Assembly (NCBI RefSeq): GCF_030704535.1
Contig: NC_081810.1
Span: 6,334,501 to 6,398,500, forward strand
Direction of reading: 5' to 3'
Origin: Vitis vinifera
Taxonomy: Eukaryota > Streptophyta > Magnoliopsida > Vitales > Vitaceae
DNA length: 64,000 nt
Translations under genes and position numbers: made by a program
Shown here: positions 1 through 11,596 of the stretch, one piece after another
How positions within the stretch are numbered: position 1 is the stretch's first letter
Layout: every line of letters begins with the position of its first letter
The notes under the pieces: model-generated
Told to the model about the DNA's origin: nothing
Databases searched by the model: none
The model's input: the letters and a program-made list of their open reading frames with translations, nothing else

Positions 1-224
1 GATATGAAAGGTATGGATGAGGTTTAATGATAAATTAAAGTGTTTATATGGCAATGTGAGAATTAAATCCTCAATTTTTAATATTATCACAAATAATTTT
101 GAGCTAAATGTGAAAAAAAAAAATTGTTTTATTAAATTTTTCAATTTATTCAATTATATCTATTTTTTAAAATTTATATAATATTTTATAATTTTTTTAA
201 ATTTCTAATTATCTTATTTTGCGT

Positions 225-770
225 ATCGTCCAATACCGACACCAAGACCGATATGCCGCGACTTTGAACCATGGTAATGAAGGGATTGAACTCAAGTTGC
301 AAACCACCGATAATGTAGGAGATTAAATCTTGGTCATCTACAGGTTTACTGCTGCAGCCCATTAATCGACAAAAGCCTTAGCGGTTTGAAGATAGTTAGG
401 AATGGGGCGATTACCTTGTGAAATTGTCTGTAGCTGACGCTATATATGAGTGATCCTTGATCGTGATTGGCTGGAGAAGCGAGTCAACAAAGTGTTCCAC
501 ACTTTGTACGAGCTGTCCAAGCTATATACACTAGAGACCAATGTCTCGGCGATAGAGGAAAGAATACAACCAAAAAGAGCTTGGTCTATCCAGAACCAAA
601 TACCATACGCTAGATTTGGAGTGTTGTCAAGCAAATTCTTATTGGGTGTGGGTTTAGAACCATCCACAAACTCCAGCAGAGAATTGCTTCTTAGAAATGG
701 CAGAAACAATGATTACCATCCAAGGTAGTTGGGTCCTTCAAGCTTGAAGGAGACAGGTAAAGGATAATGT
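225..770 (-). mobile_element. Ty1/Copia gag-region fossil
   Basis: Minus-strand translation gives a Copia-type gag (UBN2-like) protein. An N-terminal part has the 'KLEGPNYLGW' style motif near 750. A middle part around 440-600 reads 'WIDQALFGCILSSI' and 'VWNTLLTRFSSQS'. A further part around 230-340 reads 'DLISYIIGGL'. These are the usual landmarks of Copia gag in plants. I see no LTR, protease, integrase or reverse transcriptase in the window next to it, so this is an old, broken fragment with a few breaks. It lies next to the SDR gene remnant that follows, possibly inside the lost part of that gene (inference). Confidence 0.75.
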
Positions 771-929
771 GGGTTAAAGGATCCGTTAGTGTCGTTATTT
801 TATATTAAAATATTACAACTGAATAGAGTTTATCATGGAGTGCAACACGCACATACAGAGAGAAATAAGGCTAACAATACGATTGAATGTGTTGTATAGG
901 AGCTTAACGTTACAATTGAACGAGCTGAG

Positions 930-1525
930 AACCTAAAGACTCAGACAAATATCAGATACTCTTAACAGTGGGAAGCGTTGTATTCATCTCCTTTGTTGCC
1001 AGCATAGTGGCAGTGAAGCATTTGTCTACTTGTTCAGTAACAAAAGGTATTTCATTACATGATCCATAGTATATATATATATTGCAAGTTCTTGGGTTCT
1101 GGCCCTTGTGGCCTTCTCGGCATGTCATTGTGATTTTTCAGGAGCAATGAATCAACTTACAAAGAATTTGGCATGCGGGTGGGCGGAAGACAATATTAGA
1201 AGTAATGCAGTTGCTTCTTGGTACATTAAAACTCCGATGGTGGATCAGGTAATTCAGTTATTCTTCTTTTTTGTCTGGGGAAATTCAATAATCAATTTCT
1301 CTCTCTTTTCTGTCTTTCATATAATCTGTGTTGCAGATGCTCAGTAACAAAACCTTTTTAGGAAAGGTGATAAATCGAACTCCACTTTGTCGTGTGGGAG
1401 ATCCGAAGGAGGTGTCATCTTTGGTGGCATTCCTCTGTCTACCAACATCATTTTACATTATTGGACAGACTATTTGTGTTGATAGTGGCATGATTGTTAA
1501 TGGGTTTGAACCAAACCTTTTCTAG
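930..1525 (+). pseudogene. Tropinone-reductase-like SDR, 3' exons, catalytic site damaged
   Basis: This is a partial short-chain dehydrogenase of the tropinone reductase-like group (NADPH-dependent, cytosolic). Three exons can be read: about 930-1046 ('GSVVFIS'), 1142-1248 ('GAMNQLTKNLACGWAEDNIRSNAVA') and 1337-1525, ending '[14 protein letters not shown]..' and a stop. Exon joins keep phase with GT-AG sites. The N-terminal Rossmann part (TGxxxGIG) is not seen; a Copia gag fragment occupies the adjacent 225-770. In the family the catalytic motif is YxxxK before GAMN. Here the lysine remains but the tyrosine position is cysteine, and the usual 'ISSVAG' serine region reads 'ISFVAS'. It is therefore probably inactive. 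An upstream half outside the window cannot be excluded. Confidence 0.75.
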
Positions 1526-2917
1526 GAACATCATACATATGTAATGGTGTTATAGCCTTTGGCTGGCTTATGCATAGGAACTGTCTCAAAAATTTTAGCT
1601 TTCTCCGATGCTTCTTTGTCTGGATCCTGCGTTTTTCTTCAATAATATGCTTGTGATAGCAAGGCCCTTTTTTTTTCTTTTTTTTTGGGTGTCCTTTGAA
1701 AATCTTGTTGCATTATGCTTGTAATAATTGTTGGAAAGTTTGCTGATTTTTTATTTGAGTTCAAATTTAAAGTTTTTCAAAAATCATATTATTGGATGTG
1801 ATTCTTGTGAAGAGTGTTTTCTATTAAGGATGATAGTTTTGCGAGCTATCCAGGTAACCCGCCCTACCCCTATTAGGATGGGTAAGAGCAAGTGATAATT
1901 AGGAATGGGATGAGTTTGGAAAAATTTTTAAAACCCAAATCGGGTTCAAGGCGGGAATAGGTTTTATACCAACCCATCCCACCAAGTTACAAATTTAGCC
2001 TTCAAGTTTTATAAAATACCAAATAACACTCTATAAATAGTTTCTTTTATTATTGTCCCACCGCTACTCTCTCCTCATCATTCCCCTCTCCTCTCTACAT
2101 ATTACCTTTTTCTACCTTCATAAATTCATTTTCAAGGATGAATCCAAGAAGAAAAACAAAATCAAGAAGCGTTTGTGGATAAACCATTTTCTCCTCTTCA
2201 AATAGAAGTGGAGTCACAATGATGATGGGCTCCATTGCGATAGTGACAACTTTGTCATTCATCAAGTGCCAAAGCCTTCAATCTCCAAAGCCTTTTCATC
2301 TTTTGAAGGTGTTTTGATTTGGTTTTCAACCCTAGTTATATTTTAAGGTTTTGTCTAGTTGGATTGTGTAAAAATATTTGATTTTTTTTTTAAATTTTGG
2401 ATATTTTTTTCTTTCTAATTTGAGTTGTGATTTGATAATCAACTTACATCCCATATTGCTCCAAGTGTGAATCTATCTGTCTCAAACCCATTCATTTTTT
2501 TCCCAATATTTTCTTTTTGCAAGCCATTGCAATCTCTCAAAATTTTTGTTGTGTTTTTTTGCTTTTTTCATAAAAGTGTATAGGCATGAAAACTGTGAAT
2601 TTGTTCATAGAGGATTTTGTGGATTGGTGTAATGTTGTTGGTTTTGGGAAAATCATCCTTCATATCCAAACAAAAATACATATCCAGGTTGGAACATGCG
2701 GGGACGGGTTTATCATTTTTTTTTTCTGTAAACAGAGATGGGTACTCATCAACATGCCCTAACTCGGGTTTGGGACGGGGATGGGAAAAGATTATATAAT
2801 TGGGACGGGAATGGGATAGGGGTGCCCCCGCCCAAACCCGCCTCTTTGTCATCCCTTTTTCTATAACTATGTTTACCATGTTATAAGGATTTAACTCCAT
2901 ACATAAATTGTACAATA
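1526..2917. other. Intergenic; G-tract-rich repeat-like block 1850-2850
   Basis: No gene seen. Both ends of 1850-2850 are rich in CCCGCC/GGGCGGG and GGGATGGG tracts ('acccgccctacccc' near 1857, 'gggtgcccccgcccaaacccgcc' near 2820, in opposite sense), while the middle is AT-rich. That looks like a non-autonomous mobile element, but I could not define matching terminal repeats or a target duplication. Confidence 0.35.
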
Positions 2918-3258
2918 TATCACACATTGATCAACCAAAGAGAGATTCAACAACTAAAAGAAAAATCAATTCTTTGGGATCTTTCCTTTTTTCAAACAAA
3001 ACAAACAGAAATAGAATCAAACAAATTCCCGAAATGCCTTTTTGGATATTCCTTAATGACAATGTCCCAACTATTCACGGAATGTGAAAAATAGATGATT
3101 ATTCATATGGTTCTAGAAGAAATTGAAGAATTTCTTGGAAATCCTACATGATCCATTCATTCTTTTTTCTCTAACAAATGGTTAGAACTTCATTTGGGTT
3201 CAAATCCAATTGAAAGGTCTACAAGAGATCAAAAATTGTTGAAGAAATAATAAGATGC
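2918..3258 (+). pseudogene. ycf2: Plastid-derived ycf2 fragment (NUPT)
   Basis: In one frame the DNA reads a run typical of the N-terminal third of plastid Ycf2: '[15 protein letters not shown]', 'SILWD', then 'EEIEEFLGNPT', 'ELHLGSNP' and '[11 protein letters not shown]'. Several in-frame stops and amino-acid changes are present, so it cannot encode a protein. Changes such as TGG to TAG and CGA to TGA fit deamination of transferred plastid DNA. It is joined directly to a psbA fragment in the same orientation. This is a nuclear copy, not a gene at work. Confidence 0.88.
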
Positions 3259-3542
3259 ATGTTTATTCCTACTTTTGAAGCTATATGTTTGCATTTTTAT
3301 CCAATATGGGATGCCGCATCTGTTGATAAATAGTTATACAATGATGGTCCTTATGAGCTAATTGTCCTACACTTCTTACTTAGTGTAGCTTGTTACATGG
3401 GTCGTGAGTGGGAACTTAGTTTCCATTTGGGTATTCACCCTTAGATTGTTGTTACATATTCAACTTTTGTTACAACTATTACTGTTGCTTTCTTGATCTA
3501 CCCAATTGGTCAAGGAAGCTTTTTTCAATGGCATGCCTCTAA
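3259..3542 (+). pseudogene. psbA: Plastid-derived psbA fragment (NUPT)
   Basis: The sequence closely follows plastid psbA (photosystem II D1 protein). It reads 'FYPIW.AASVD', '[29 protein letters not shown]', 'AVFLIYPIGQGSF' and 'MPL', the family's well-known central segment, with scattered C-to-T and G-to-A type changes and in-frame stops. About 280 bp remain of a gene of about 1.06 kb. It follows the ycf2 piece without a spacer, although the two genes are not adjacent in angiosperm plastid genomes. Confidence 0.9.
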
Positions 3543-6500
3543 GTGAAATAAAAAATAAAAAATCATAAGATTGAAATATGCTACCACAAAACATGAAATC
3601 CCAAAGTCAAAAAATCATAAAGTTTTTCCATCTTGCAATTGAATATTTGAATTTCTCATTCAAACTTTTCAAAACCTTTGTTCGATTAAGATGCAAAATA
3701 ACACAACTATGAATACATAACATTAAATGCATCATATCATATGATATTAGTAGTGTCACATTCACTTTCATTGACGCTTTCTGTTTGGAATATTTTCATT
3801 GCTAAGTTAGATCATTTTTCATAATAGAACTCTCAAGTATTTTTATTTTTTTTTCAAGGTGTTATAATTTTCATAACAATGATCATTTGCAGATATGGAA
3901 TACCAATTGACTCAAGCATCATAAAAGTGCATTTCATAAACCGATCACCGTTACCATAGCATACTTTTCAAAATCTATTAAAGCCTCTAAACTTAGTCAA
4001 TGCATGGGCATGCTATCCTCCATGATTTTTTCTATTGGCAATAAAAAAAGGGTTTTACATTATTCATCTAATCACTGATTTTTGAAGAAAAATTTTCTTG
4101 TGAAAATAATGGTAACATGTTTCTCAATTGAACAAAGCTTGGTTAGAGCAAGTAAAGAATAATGCAAATCGCAAATTGTCTTTGCAAACTACTGCAATTT
4201 ATTGAGAAAACTCTATTAAAATGTTTTAGAAACTCAAATGTCTTCAAATGGGTTTTAAGGAAACAATTCAAACATGCATTTATACTCTTATACCTTTGTA
4301 TACTTTTCATACCAACAAAAAAAAGTGTCTCCTTAAATTCTCCAATCATGAAATTTAGACATTTTCATTATATCTTCAATACATATTCAAATTCTTCAAC
4401 CATGTCATTCATGGATATACTCTTAGCAAAATGATTAGTAAAGTCTTTAGTATAAACTTATGAGCACTATATGTGGCGGATAGAAATGTGAAAAAATAAA
4501 AAATAAAAAGACACCCGAGAAAGATGACTTATCAGAGGTATAGCAAAATAATTAGTAAAGTTTCAAGTATAAACTTATGAGCATTATACATGATGGATAT
4601 AAATGTGAAAAAAAAAAATTAGAAACGCCCAAGAAAAATGACTCATCAAGGGTATAGAAGAAGAGCAAAAAATACTTAATAGTGAAAAATGACCCACGCT
4701 TTAGGGTGAAGATATAAAAAGTAAAAAAACATGAGTTTCGAAACTTAATAGTTGTATTTATTTTTTTATTTTGTAATGCTCTCTCTATATATTTGTATAA
4801 TATGTAATTAAAAAACCATTTTTTGAGGCATTAATAAAGGTTAACTTTTAAAAAGAACTTAGAAGTTACATCCTTTCAAATAAATAACTTTAAATTCAAA
4901 AGTTTATACTAAAAATATTATTTTAAAAATTCAATATAACTTAAATATATTAAAATTATATCTTAAAAAACAATTCTAATACAAATTTTAAAATTATTTT
5001 AAAAAAAAATTCAAAATCCCTTTCTTTGGAAGTTAAAGCACCCGTGTCTCAAGCTTTCCACTTCCATGAGTTCCAACTCAATCTTCGTACTCTTCAAGCA
5101 TAATCAATACCTCAAGAAACCATACTACAGTCCTCAATCATACAAATACAATCATGCACTTTGCTTTCAAAGTCGTGCAAACTTTGAATTTGCTGAGGTG
5201 GAGATTTTTATACTCAATTAAAAAGAGAACATGAGATTCAATTTCACTCATGGAGAGGAGAGACGTAGGTTTACTCAAAGTTAAGATCTAATTTTCTAAT
5301 AATTAGGTTTTTAATTATCATGGCTTCACACATTTGCTAGGTTCAGTGATGATGAATTTCCCCAATTAAGGATAATTGAAGAGGTAATTTGAGGTTGTCT
5401 CTTTCTTACATGTAAGCTTCAATGGTGGGATCCGTTGTTTTATGTGATGTATAAGGTTAATTGCACATGCATCAATGATTGGGGTTGGGTGGAGACTCAG
5501 ACTCGACCCAGGCTGTGTAGAGTGCTATCAATTGTGGGGATGGGGGAATGAGTTTGGAACATGGTGGATTGGAATTGTCACCATTACACCACTTTTGTCC
5601 CTGCGTGGAATGTCACACGCTGGAGGGTACGGGGGTGCCTATATGATTGAAAATTGATGCGGCCTGGGTTCACCATAAAAATCAATGAACCCCAGTCCGA
5701 CACAGCCCTCTGGGGTGTGGCCGTGTGGGTGGGTCGGCCTCCTGTAGTCCAGGCTTCCAGTCTCCTTCCCCTTATTTAAATATATATTGGTAGAGTCATA
5801 GAGAGCAGGGCCACAGGGGTGTTTATATTGGTCACGTTAACATTCGTCTGTTGTTACGATGGTGATAACTGATAAGAGAATCCGAGGCCCCATGTCCTTT
5901 GATTTATTGGAGTCGTGTAAGATGTGGTAGCGTAATAAAATCATATGCCCATTTACTCCACTTTCGTCTGCTTTCAAAATTCCCCTGCTCATTTATATGT
6001 GATCTGGAAAGAAAAAAATCAAAAAAGGTGATTGATATTTTAGGAGGTGGAGGTCCAAGGAATCTCCATCATAGGCCATACAGATGGTTGGTGTTCTCAC
6101 CACCTGAATTCCATATCCGTATTCATTAGGTTTCACTTTTCACTCTTTACTCAGAGAGGCTCCATCATTATTAGAATACTTAGAAACTTGAAAGGCCTAC
6201 CCCCACCACCAACTCCCCCATTGTAATTATAAATATATTGACTTTCGAAATTGCTCTAATTTCTAAACAGTACCCTGACTGGAACCAACAGTGGGCATGA
6301 GAGTGGAGGAGCTGGCGTGGCTGGACCCCATCCCCTCCTTACTTCCCGATACATGCAGGGTTCTGGACTTGCGGCCAAGTGTCCAAATGTTTGCTAAAAA
6401 CTAAGCACTCTGAGAGCCCTGCGCTCGCCGCGTAGCTCCCTTCCCCACTTTTTCTCTATTCTTTCTTTTAAAAAAAGGGGCTCTCACTGGTGACGAAGCC

Positions 6501-6724
6501 CCATCTGGCGTCACCCAGCACTCTCTTCCCACTCTTCACATTCCTCACGTGCCTTCCTCGTGATCCTCCCCACCATTCTATGCACTTCCATCCATCATTA
6601 CTACTCTTACGCCTCCTGCAACCGAAATTTCAATTAAAAAAACGAAATTTCTATTATAAAAAAAAAAAAAAAAAGAAAGGAAATGGGAACAGAGTTAAAC
6701 TAACCAGACCAACTACGATCACAG
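3543..6724. other. Intergenic spacer without recognisable gene
   Basis: Only short chance reading frames. The stretch holds a 117-bp tandem duplication (listed separately), AT-rich DNA, and from about 5450 to 6650 a less AT-rich part with CT/CA-rich tracts that could be the remnant of a promoter or leader. I could not find a coding exon in it. Confidence 0.5.
4425..4657. repeat. Imperfect tandem duplication, 117-bp period
   Basis: Copy 1 is 4425-4541 and copy 2 is 4542-4657. Both start 'agcaaaat.attagtaaag', continue with 'agtataaacttatgagca' and end with an 'atga.ttatca.agggtatag'-like segment. No protein is coded. Confidence 0.8.
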
Positions 6725-7779
6725 GAGTTTTGGGGGCAAAATAGACATTTCCTATAAAAGAGCATAAGTTTTAATCTTATTGCAAAAATTATATTTAAAG
6801 TAGCCGTTTTATTATCATGATATAAAAAAATATTTTTTTTATTAAATTTAAGTTGAAGTCTCCAATTGTCAATTGAGACTTTATTTTTGAATTGATATTC
6901 CAATCGATGATTGAGGTTTTATTTTTAACTGAAACCTCAATTAGGTTTTATTTTTTTATTTTTTTTAAATTTAATTAAAAATATAAAATTATAAATTATT
7001 ATTGAAATTAAAAATATATACTTTCATAATAAAAAAAATCTATATATTTAAACTTAACCATCTAATATTATTTCAATAAAAATAAATTGATATATATAAT
7101 AATAAATAAATATTTTATTTATCAATAAATTAACAATATTAAAATAATAAAGATATATGATTTATAAATAAGATATAAAATTATATAATTTATCAATTTT
7201 TTATATTTTTAAGATATTAATTTATTTGTATTTTAAAATTTTTATCTTTATTAAAATAATAGTATTATCTAAATAATAAAGATATATGATTTATAAATAA
7301 GATATAATTATATAATTTATCAATTTATTATATTTTTAAGATATTAATTTATTTGTATTTTGAAAATTTTATTTTTATTGAAATAATAGTATTATCTTAA
7401 ATTTTCATATATAGATTTTTCATTATTTTAAAATATATGTTTATAATTTTATGTAAAAAAATATGGTTTAAAGATATATTTTAAAATTAGTCAATAAAAT
7501 TAATTAGAAAAAATCTACTATAAAATATAACTTTCTACTACAAAATATAACTTTTAATAGTTTTATCAAAATCACAAAAAATATCTATTAAATATTTATA
7601 CAGTGAAAAAAAAATCTCTCATATTATATGATATAATTTAAATTAATAAATTATTTACTGAAATAATATTAAATATTTTAAGTTTAAATAGATAAAAATT
7701 TATTATTAAAGAATATATTTTTAATTAAATTTTAAAATAAAAATAAATAAATGAAGTCTCGTTAATGAGACTTTAACTT

Positions 7780-7815
<36 letters not shown>

Positions 7816-7852
7816 CATTAAGTTTTACAAGAAAGGCTATTTTGCCCAAAAC
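6725..7852. mobile_element. Non-coding element with inverted terminal repeats
   Basis: The left end reads 'gagttttgggggcaaaatag' from 6725. The right end, read on the other strand from 7852, gives 'gagttttgggcaaaatagcc'. The ends therefore match in inverted orientation over about 25 bp with a 2-base difference in the G run. The interior is extremely AT-rich and codes nothing. This fits a MITE or other non-autonomous DNA transposon of about 1.1 kb. I could not find a clear target duplication, so the superfamily stays open. Confidence 0.55.
7784..7812. repeat. (AT)n microsatellite
   Basis: Uninterrupted AT dinucleotide run inside the right part of the inverted-repeat element. Confidence 0.95.
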
Positions 7853-7930
7853 TCTACAACCAGAGGTGTGGGTTAGGAGTTGTGTCTCTTTCATGAAGAA
7901 AGAGTACATTTTGCTTGCCAGCTACATTTT

Positions 7931-8605
7931 ACACGTGGAACTCTACCAACTGTTTGATCTAATCAACCCCCCTAATCACTCCCAATTTGGTCCCCACCCA
8001 CCGTACTGTCCTATCTCTACCTGTACACGTTTTCCACTAGTCTCTCTCCACGTGTACCCGGATCTACTTGAGTGATATCGTTGTGTCCCCCCGGATGAGG
8101 GTATTTTTGACATTTCCGAGAATCAGTTCAATTAAAGGATGGCGGGTGCATGAAACGTGTCCGGCGCTGCCAAGAAGGAGAGTTGTCTAAAGCAACGCCT
8201 GATCTCAAACACGTGTCCCAGATATTCTATATAAGTGTCAACGGCGTGGACCCACATGTCAAAATCACTCGCCTCTTACGTAGAGGCTTCTGATTGGGCC
8301 ACCACACCCCCGGAGGAACAAAAGCAGGAATTTTAAATCGTGGAGCAATCTCGCATGACTCTATGTCGACACGTGTCGAGAAGGCTGGTCTGTAAGGCTT
8401 TTAAAACACCCCAGGACCACATGCGTGTCAGGAAAGCAAGTTCCTTTCGTCGCGGTGTTTAATTCTTATTGGGCCACGTATTGGGGGTGTGCACAAGAAG
8501 AGCCACACGTGGTGGATAGAGAGGGATGAGAGAGGGGGAGATTAACGATGGAGATGGGTTGATTCAGGCAGAGGACCACTACGTCATACGAAAATAGTAC
8601 GTGTC
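7931..8605. promoter_or_regulatory. ABRE/G-box cluster upstream of the PP2C gene
   Basis: Five CACGTG G-boxes lie at 7932-7937, 8049-8054, 8210-8215, 8370-8375 and 8506-8511. Further ACGTG cores lie at 8155-8159 and 8599-8603. The site at 8367-8378 is a perfect palindrome, CGACACGTGTCG. Several match the ABRE form ACGTGTC. Such sites bind ABF/AREB bZIP factors, and multiple copies are what ABA-responsive promoters need. Their position before a clade A PP2C fits known ABA induction of these genes. A TATA-like 'ctatataag' lies at about 8227, but the transcription start is not settled. Confidence 0.8.
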
Positions 8606-8742
8606 AGTCTGCCCGTGACGGTGACGGGCAGCTGCCCTACCATGCTCAGACTCAGAAAGAGAGAAGAAAAAGGAGAGAGCTTCTCTTTCTACGTAAGAAA
8701 AAGAGTCCAAAGAGGTGGGTTGGGTTTTAAAAGGGTCAGTTC

Positions 8743-8865
8743 ATGAGCGCGCGACCGTTCATTCTCTCGCATCCTCTGGTCCTTCAATTTTGAATGGAGA
8801 CAGTATCGTTGGTTTTTGGGGTTTTCAACTGTGTAGGGCAGAGAAGAGGGGTTCTGTGTTTGTGA
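8743..8865 (+). other. Two short upstream ORFs in the PP2C leader
   Basis: ATG at 8743 opens a 16-codon frame ending at 8793. ATG at 8794 opens a 23-codon frame ending at 8865. Both close before the PP2C start at 8893. They matter only if transcription starts upstream of them, which the sequence alone does not show. Confidence 0.45.
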
Positions 8866-8892
8866 ATTTTTTTTGGTTGGGGGGTTTTTGTA

Positions 8893-10472
8893 ATGGCGGA
8901 GATCTGCTGTGGGGTTGTGAGCGATGGGGAGACGTCCACTCAGTGCGAGCCGAGTTCGCGAGTGGCGAGGCGACGGAGAATGGAGCTCCGGCGTTTCAAG
9001 TTCGTTGCCGGTGTGGCCCCTTCAGAGACCGAGAACGGGCAGAAGCGGCGGAAGCTGGAGGCGGCTTATCCTTACGCCGAGGCCTGCTCGTGGAAGTGCG
9101 CCAACACCTTTGAAAACTGCGCTTCTGAAGTAGAGGGCAGTTGTTTGCAGTCGGAACATGGAGGCTCCGACAAGGAGCATCCTCAGACGAGTTTTCAGGC
9201 GGATCTCCAGATGGAGAATGAGTATACGAAGTTCGGCATAGCATCGGTATGTGGGAGGAGAAGAGACATGGAAGACGCCGTCGCCGTGCACCCTTCCTTC
9301 CTCCGGCAACACCACCAAACCACGAATGGCTCGCACTACTTCGGAGTTTATGATGGTCACGGCTGTTCGCATGTAAGAATCTCGTGTTCCTCTTTCGTTC
9401 ATCAATTACCTCACGCCCTTCGATGATCCTAGAATATAAACCTTGAGTTGTCTGAATCTTCCACTTTAACAGGTGGCGATGAACTGCAGAGATCGAATGC
9501 ATGAACTGGTGAGAGAAGAGCTAGAGAACAAGGACACGTGTACGGAGTCAGGTTGGAAGAATGCGATGGAGCGAAGCTTCAGTCGCATGGACAAGGAAGT
9601 GAATGCACGGAATATAGGAGCATCAGGAGCCGTTTGCAGGTGCGAGCTTCAAACACCTGAGTGCGATGCCGTAGGATCCACAGCCGTAGTCGCAATAGTC
9701 ACACCGGAGAAGATCGTCGTCGCCAACTGCGGCGACTCCCGCGCGGTTCTCTGCCGCAACGGCAAGGCGATCCCTCTCTCCTCCGATCACAAGGTGAGCC
9801 TCTTGCCAACCCACGAACTATGTATAATCTAGTACATGCGCGTCCACTGGGGCCACCATGTACTTGACACGACGGACATTTGATAAGCAAAAATTTTAGG
9901 ATTGGTGAGTCCTGACTCGTTGTTGTCGTGGTTGGTGGTAACAGCCGGACCGCCCCGACGAACTTCAGCGGATCCAGTCGGCCGGTGGGCGTGTCATATT
10001 CTGGGACGGACCTAGGGTTCTGGGAGTCCTCGCCATGTCAAGAGCCATAGGTAAAAGCATCGAGAACCAGACTTTCATCAGGCTCCAAAAATATTATCGC
10101 GGTTTCACAATCTGACTCCATTTTGGGGGTTTTTTGTTTCTCAAATTCACAGGCGATAACTACTTAAAGCCCTTCGTGAGCTGCGAGCCGGAGGTGACGA
10201 TCACGGAACGATCGGCGGAGGACGAGTGTCTGATACTGGCGAGCGACGGTCTGTGGGACGTGGTGTCGAACGAGACAGCGTGCGGCGTGGCGCGAATGTG
10301 CCTGAAGGGGAAGGTACCGGAGGGTGTGGAAGGGGCGGAGAATGAGGGGGAAGGGGAGGCTTGGGACAAGGCGTGCTCCGACGCCTCCATGCTGCTGACA
10401 AAGCTGGCCTTGGCTAGGCACACCGCGGACAACGTGAGCGTGGTGGTGGTGGATCTTAGGAAGGACACGTAG
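8893..10472 (+). CDS. PP2CA: Clade A protein phosphatase 2C, PP2CA/AHG3 type
   Basis: Mg/Mn-dependent Ser/Thr phosphatase of the core ABA pathway. In the family it holds SnRK2 kinases off and is itself inhibited by ABA-bound PYR/PYL receptors. Exons 8893-9372, 9473-9793, 9945-10050 and 10153-10472 join in phase to 408 residues, with GT-AG introns. The N-terminus 'MAEICCGVV' resembles Arabidopsis PP2CA/AHG3. Visible motifs are '[13 protein letters not shown]', 'YDGHGCSHV', '[11 protein letters not shown]', 'AMSRAIGDNYLKP', 'ASDGLWDV' and '[11 protein letters not shown]'. The tryptophan in 'VIFWDG' is at the position that locks onto the receptor-ABA complex. The start at 8893 is the first ATG in frame and gives the conserved N-terminus. 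Upstream ABREs suggest ABA induction. AATAAA at 10725-10730 is a likely poly(A) signal. Closely related HAI phosphatases are the alternative, judged less likely. Confidence 0.93.
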
Positions 10473-11560
10473 ACACCCATTCCTCTTTTTTTCTTTTTTC
10501 TTTTTTCCTTTTTGGGTAAATGATGTTTGGGTCTTTTTTTTTTAATTTTTGTCCTGTAAGGACGGTGATGGAGTCCTTGTCTTGAGGGAAAATGAAAAAG
10601 CGGAAACTGAAATGGGAAATGGGAATACAAACACACAAAATGCAGCCCAGCCTTTTTCATGCTGGTTTTTTCATCATATATTCTGAGTTTTGTTTTAGTT
10701 TATTATTCATTCATGAGATCATGCAATAAACACAGAGTGGGCGGTTCATGTGAATTTTAAAAAATTATTGCTTGTGTTTCATGGGTATTGAAATTGCCAA
10801 TTTGGCTTCGGAGGGGGGGTGGGAGAGGAGAGGGAGGCCGGCTTCGAATTGGGGATGTTTTGGTGGATTCTCTACCAGTAATTTTGGGTTTTTTAAAACA
10901 CTTTTTAATTTTGGAGTTTAGCGGTGGTTAAATGGATTAATTAATTAAATGGGGTTGTGGTTTACGCCGTCCATTGTCCAACAAGGCAGCAGGTAGAAGC
11001 CAAAAGAAGGAAAGTGAGCAAAGATAGAAATGCTTAAACCCCAGCCACATTCTGGATTTAATTCTTGTATAGATTTGGGACCCACGCACTTCTAAGTATT
11101 TTCCTTACAGTATGGGCAAATTAAAAAAATCCCAGGAAATTATATTTTACAGGTTGGTCAAAAATCAAAGTCAAATCAAATACATATTTGTAATATTATA
11201 TATATAAAAAGGACGGAGATGATGGGGTTAGGCAAAATTAAGTCGAGCCTACCATGTAAGTTAATGTGAGAGAGTAGTTGAATAATTTAATAATTTACAA
11301 AATAAAAAGGAAGAGAAGGGAGGAGGTGAGATCGGAAAGGAAAGCAAAGGATAGAATGTCAAATCAAAAATCTGGGGATGGGGCCAAGAGATTTGGAGGT
11401 TAAAACAAATATAGATGCTACAAACCTAGGTCTCACTGTTTCATACCTTACCCCAATTTTGCTACTTATTAAAATATTTTAAGAATTTATTCTGAAACTA
11501 CATCATTTTTTAGATGTTTCTAAATAATAATCAAAATATAAAAATACTTTGAAATGCATA

Positions 11561-11596
<36 letters not shown>

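Noticed and set aside
4143-4434. Overlapping 68- and 90-codon frames on both strands
   Set aside because: AT-rich chance frames without motif, splice context or codon bias.
8996-10660. Long minus-strand reading frames (up to 168 aa) across the PP2C gene
   Set aside because: They lie opposite GC-rich PP2C exons and have no family motif; the plus-strand exons explain the openness.
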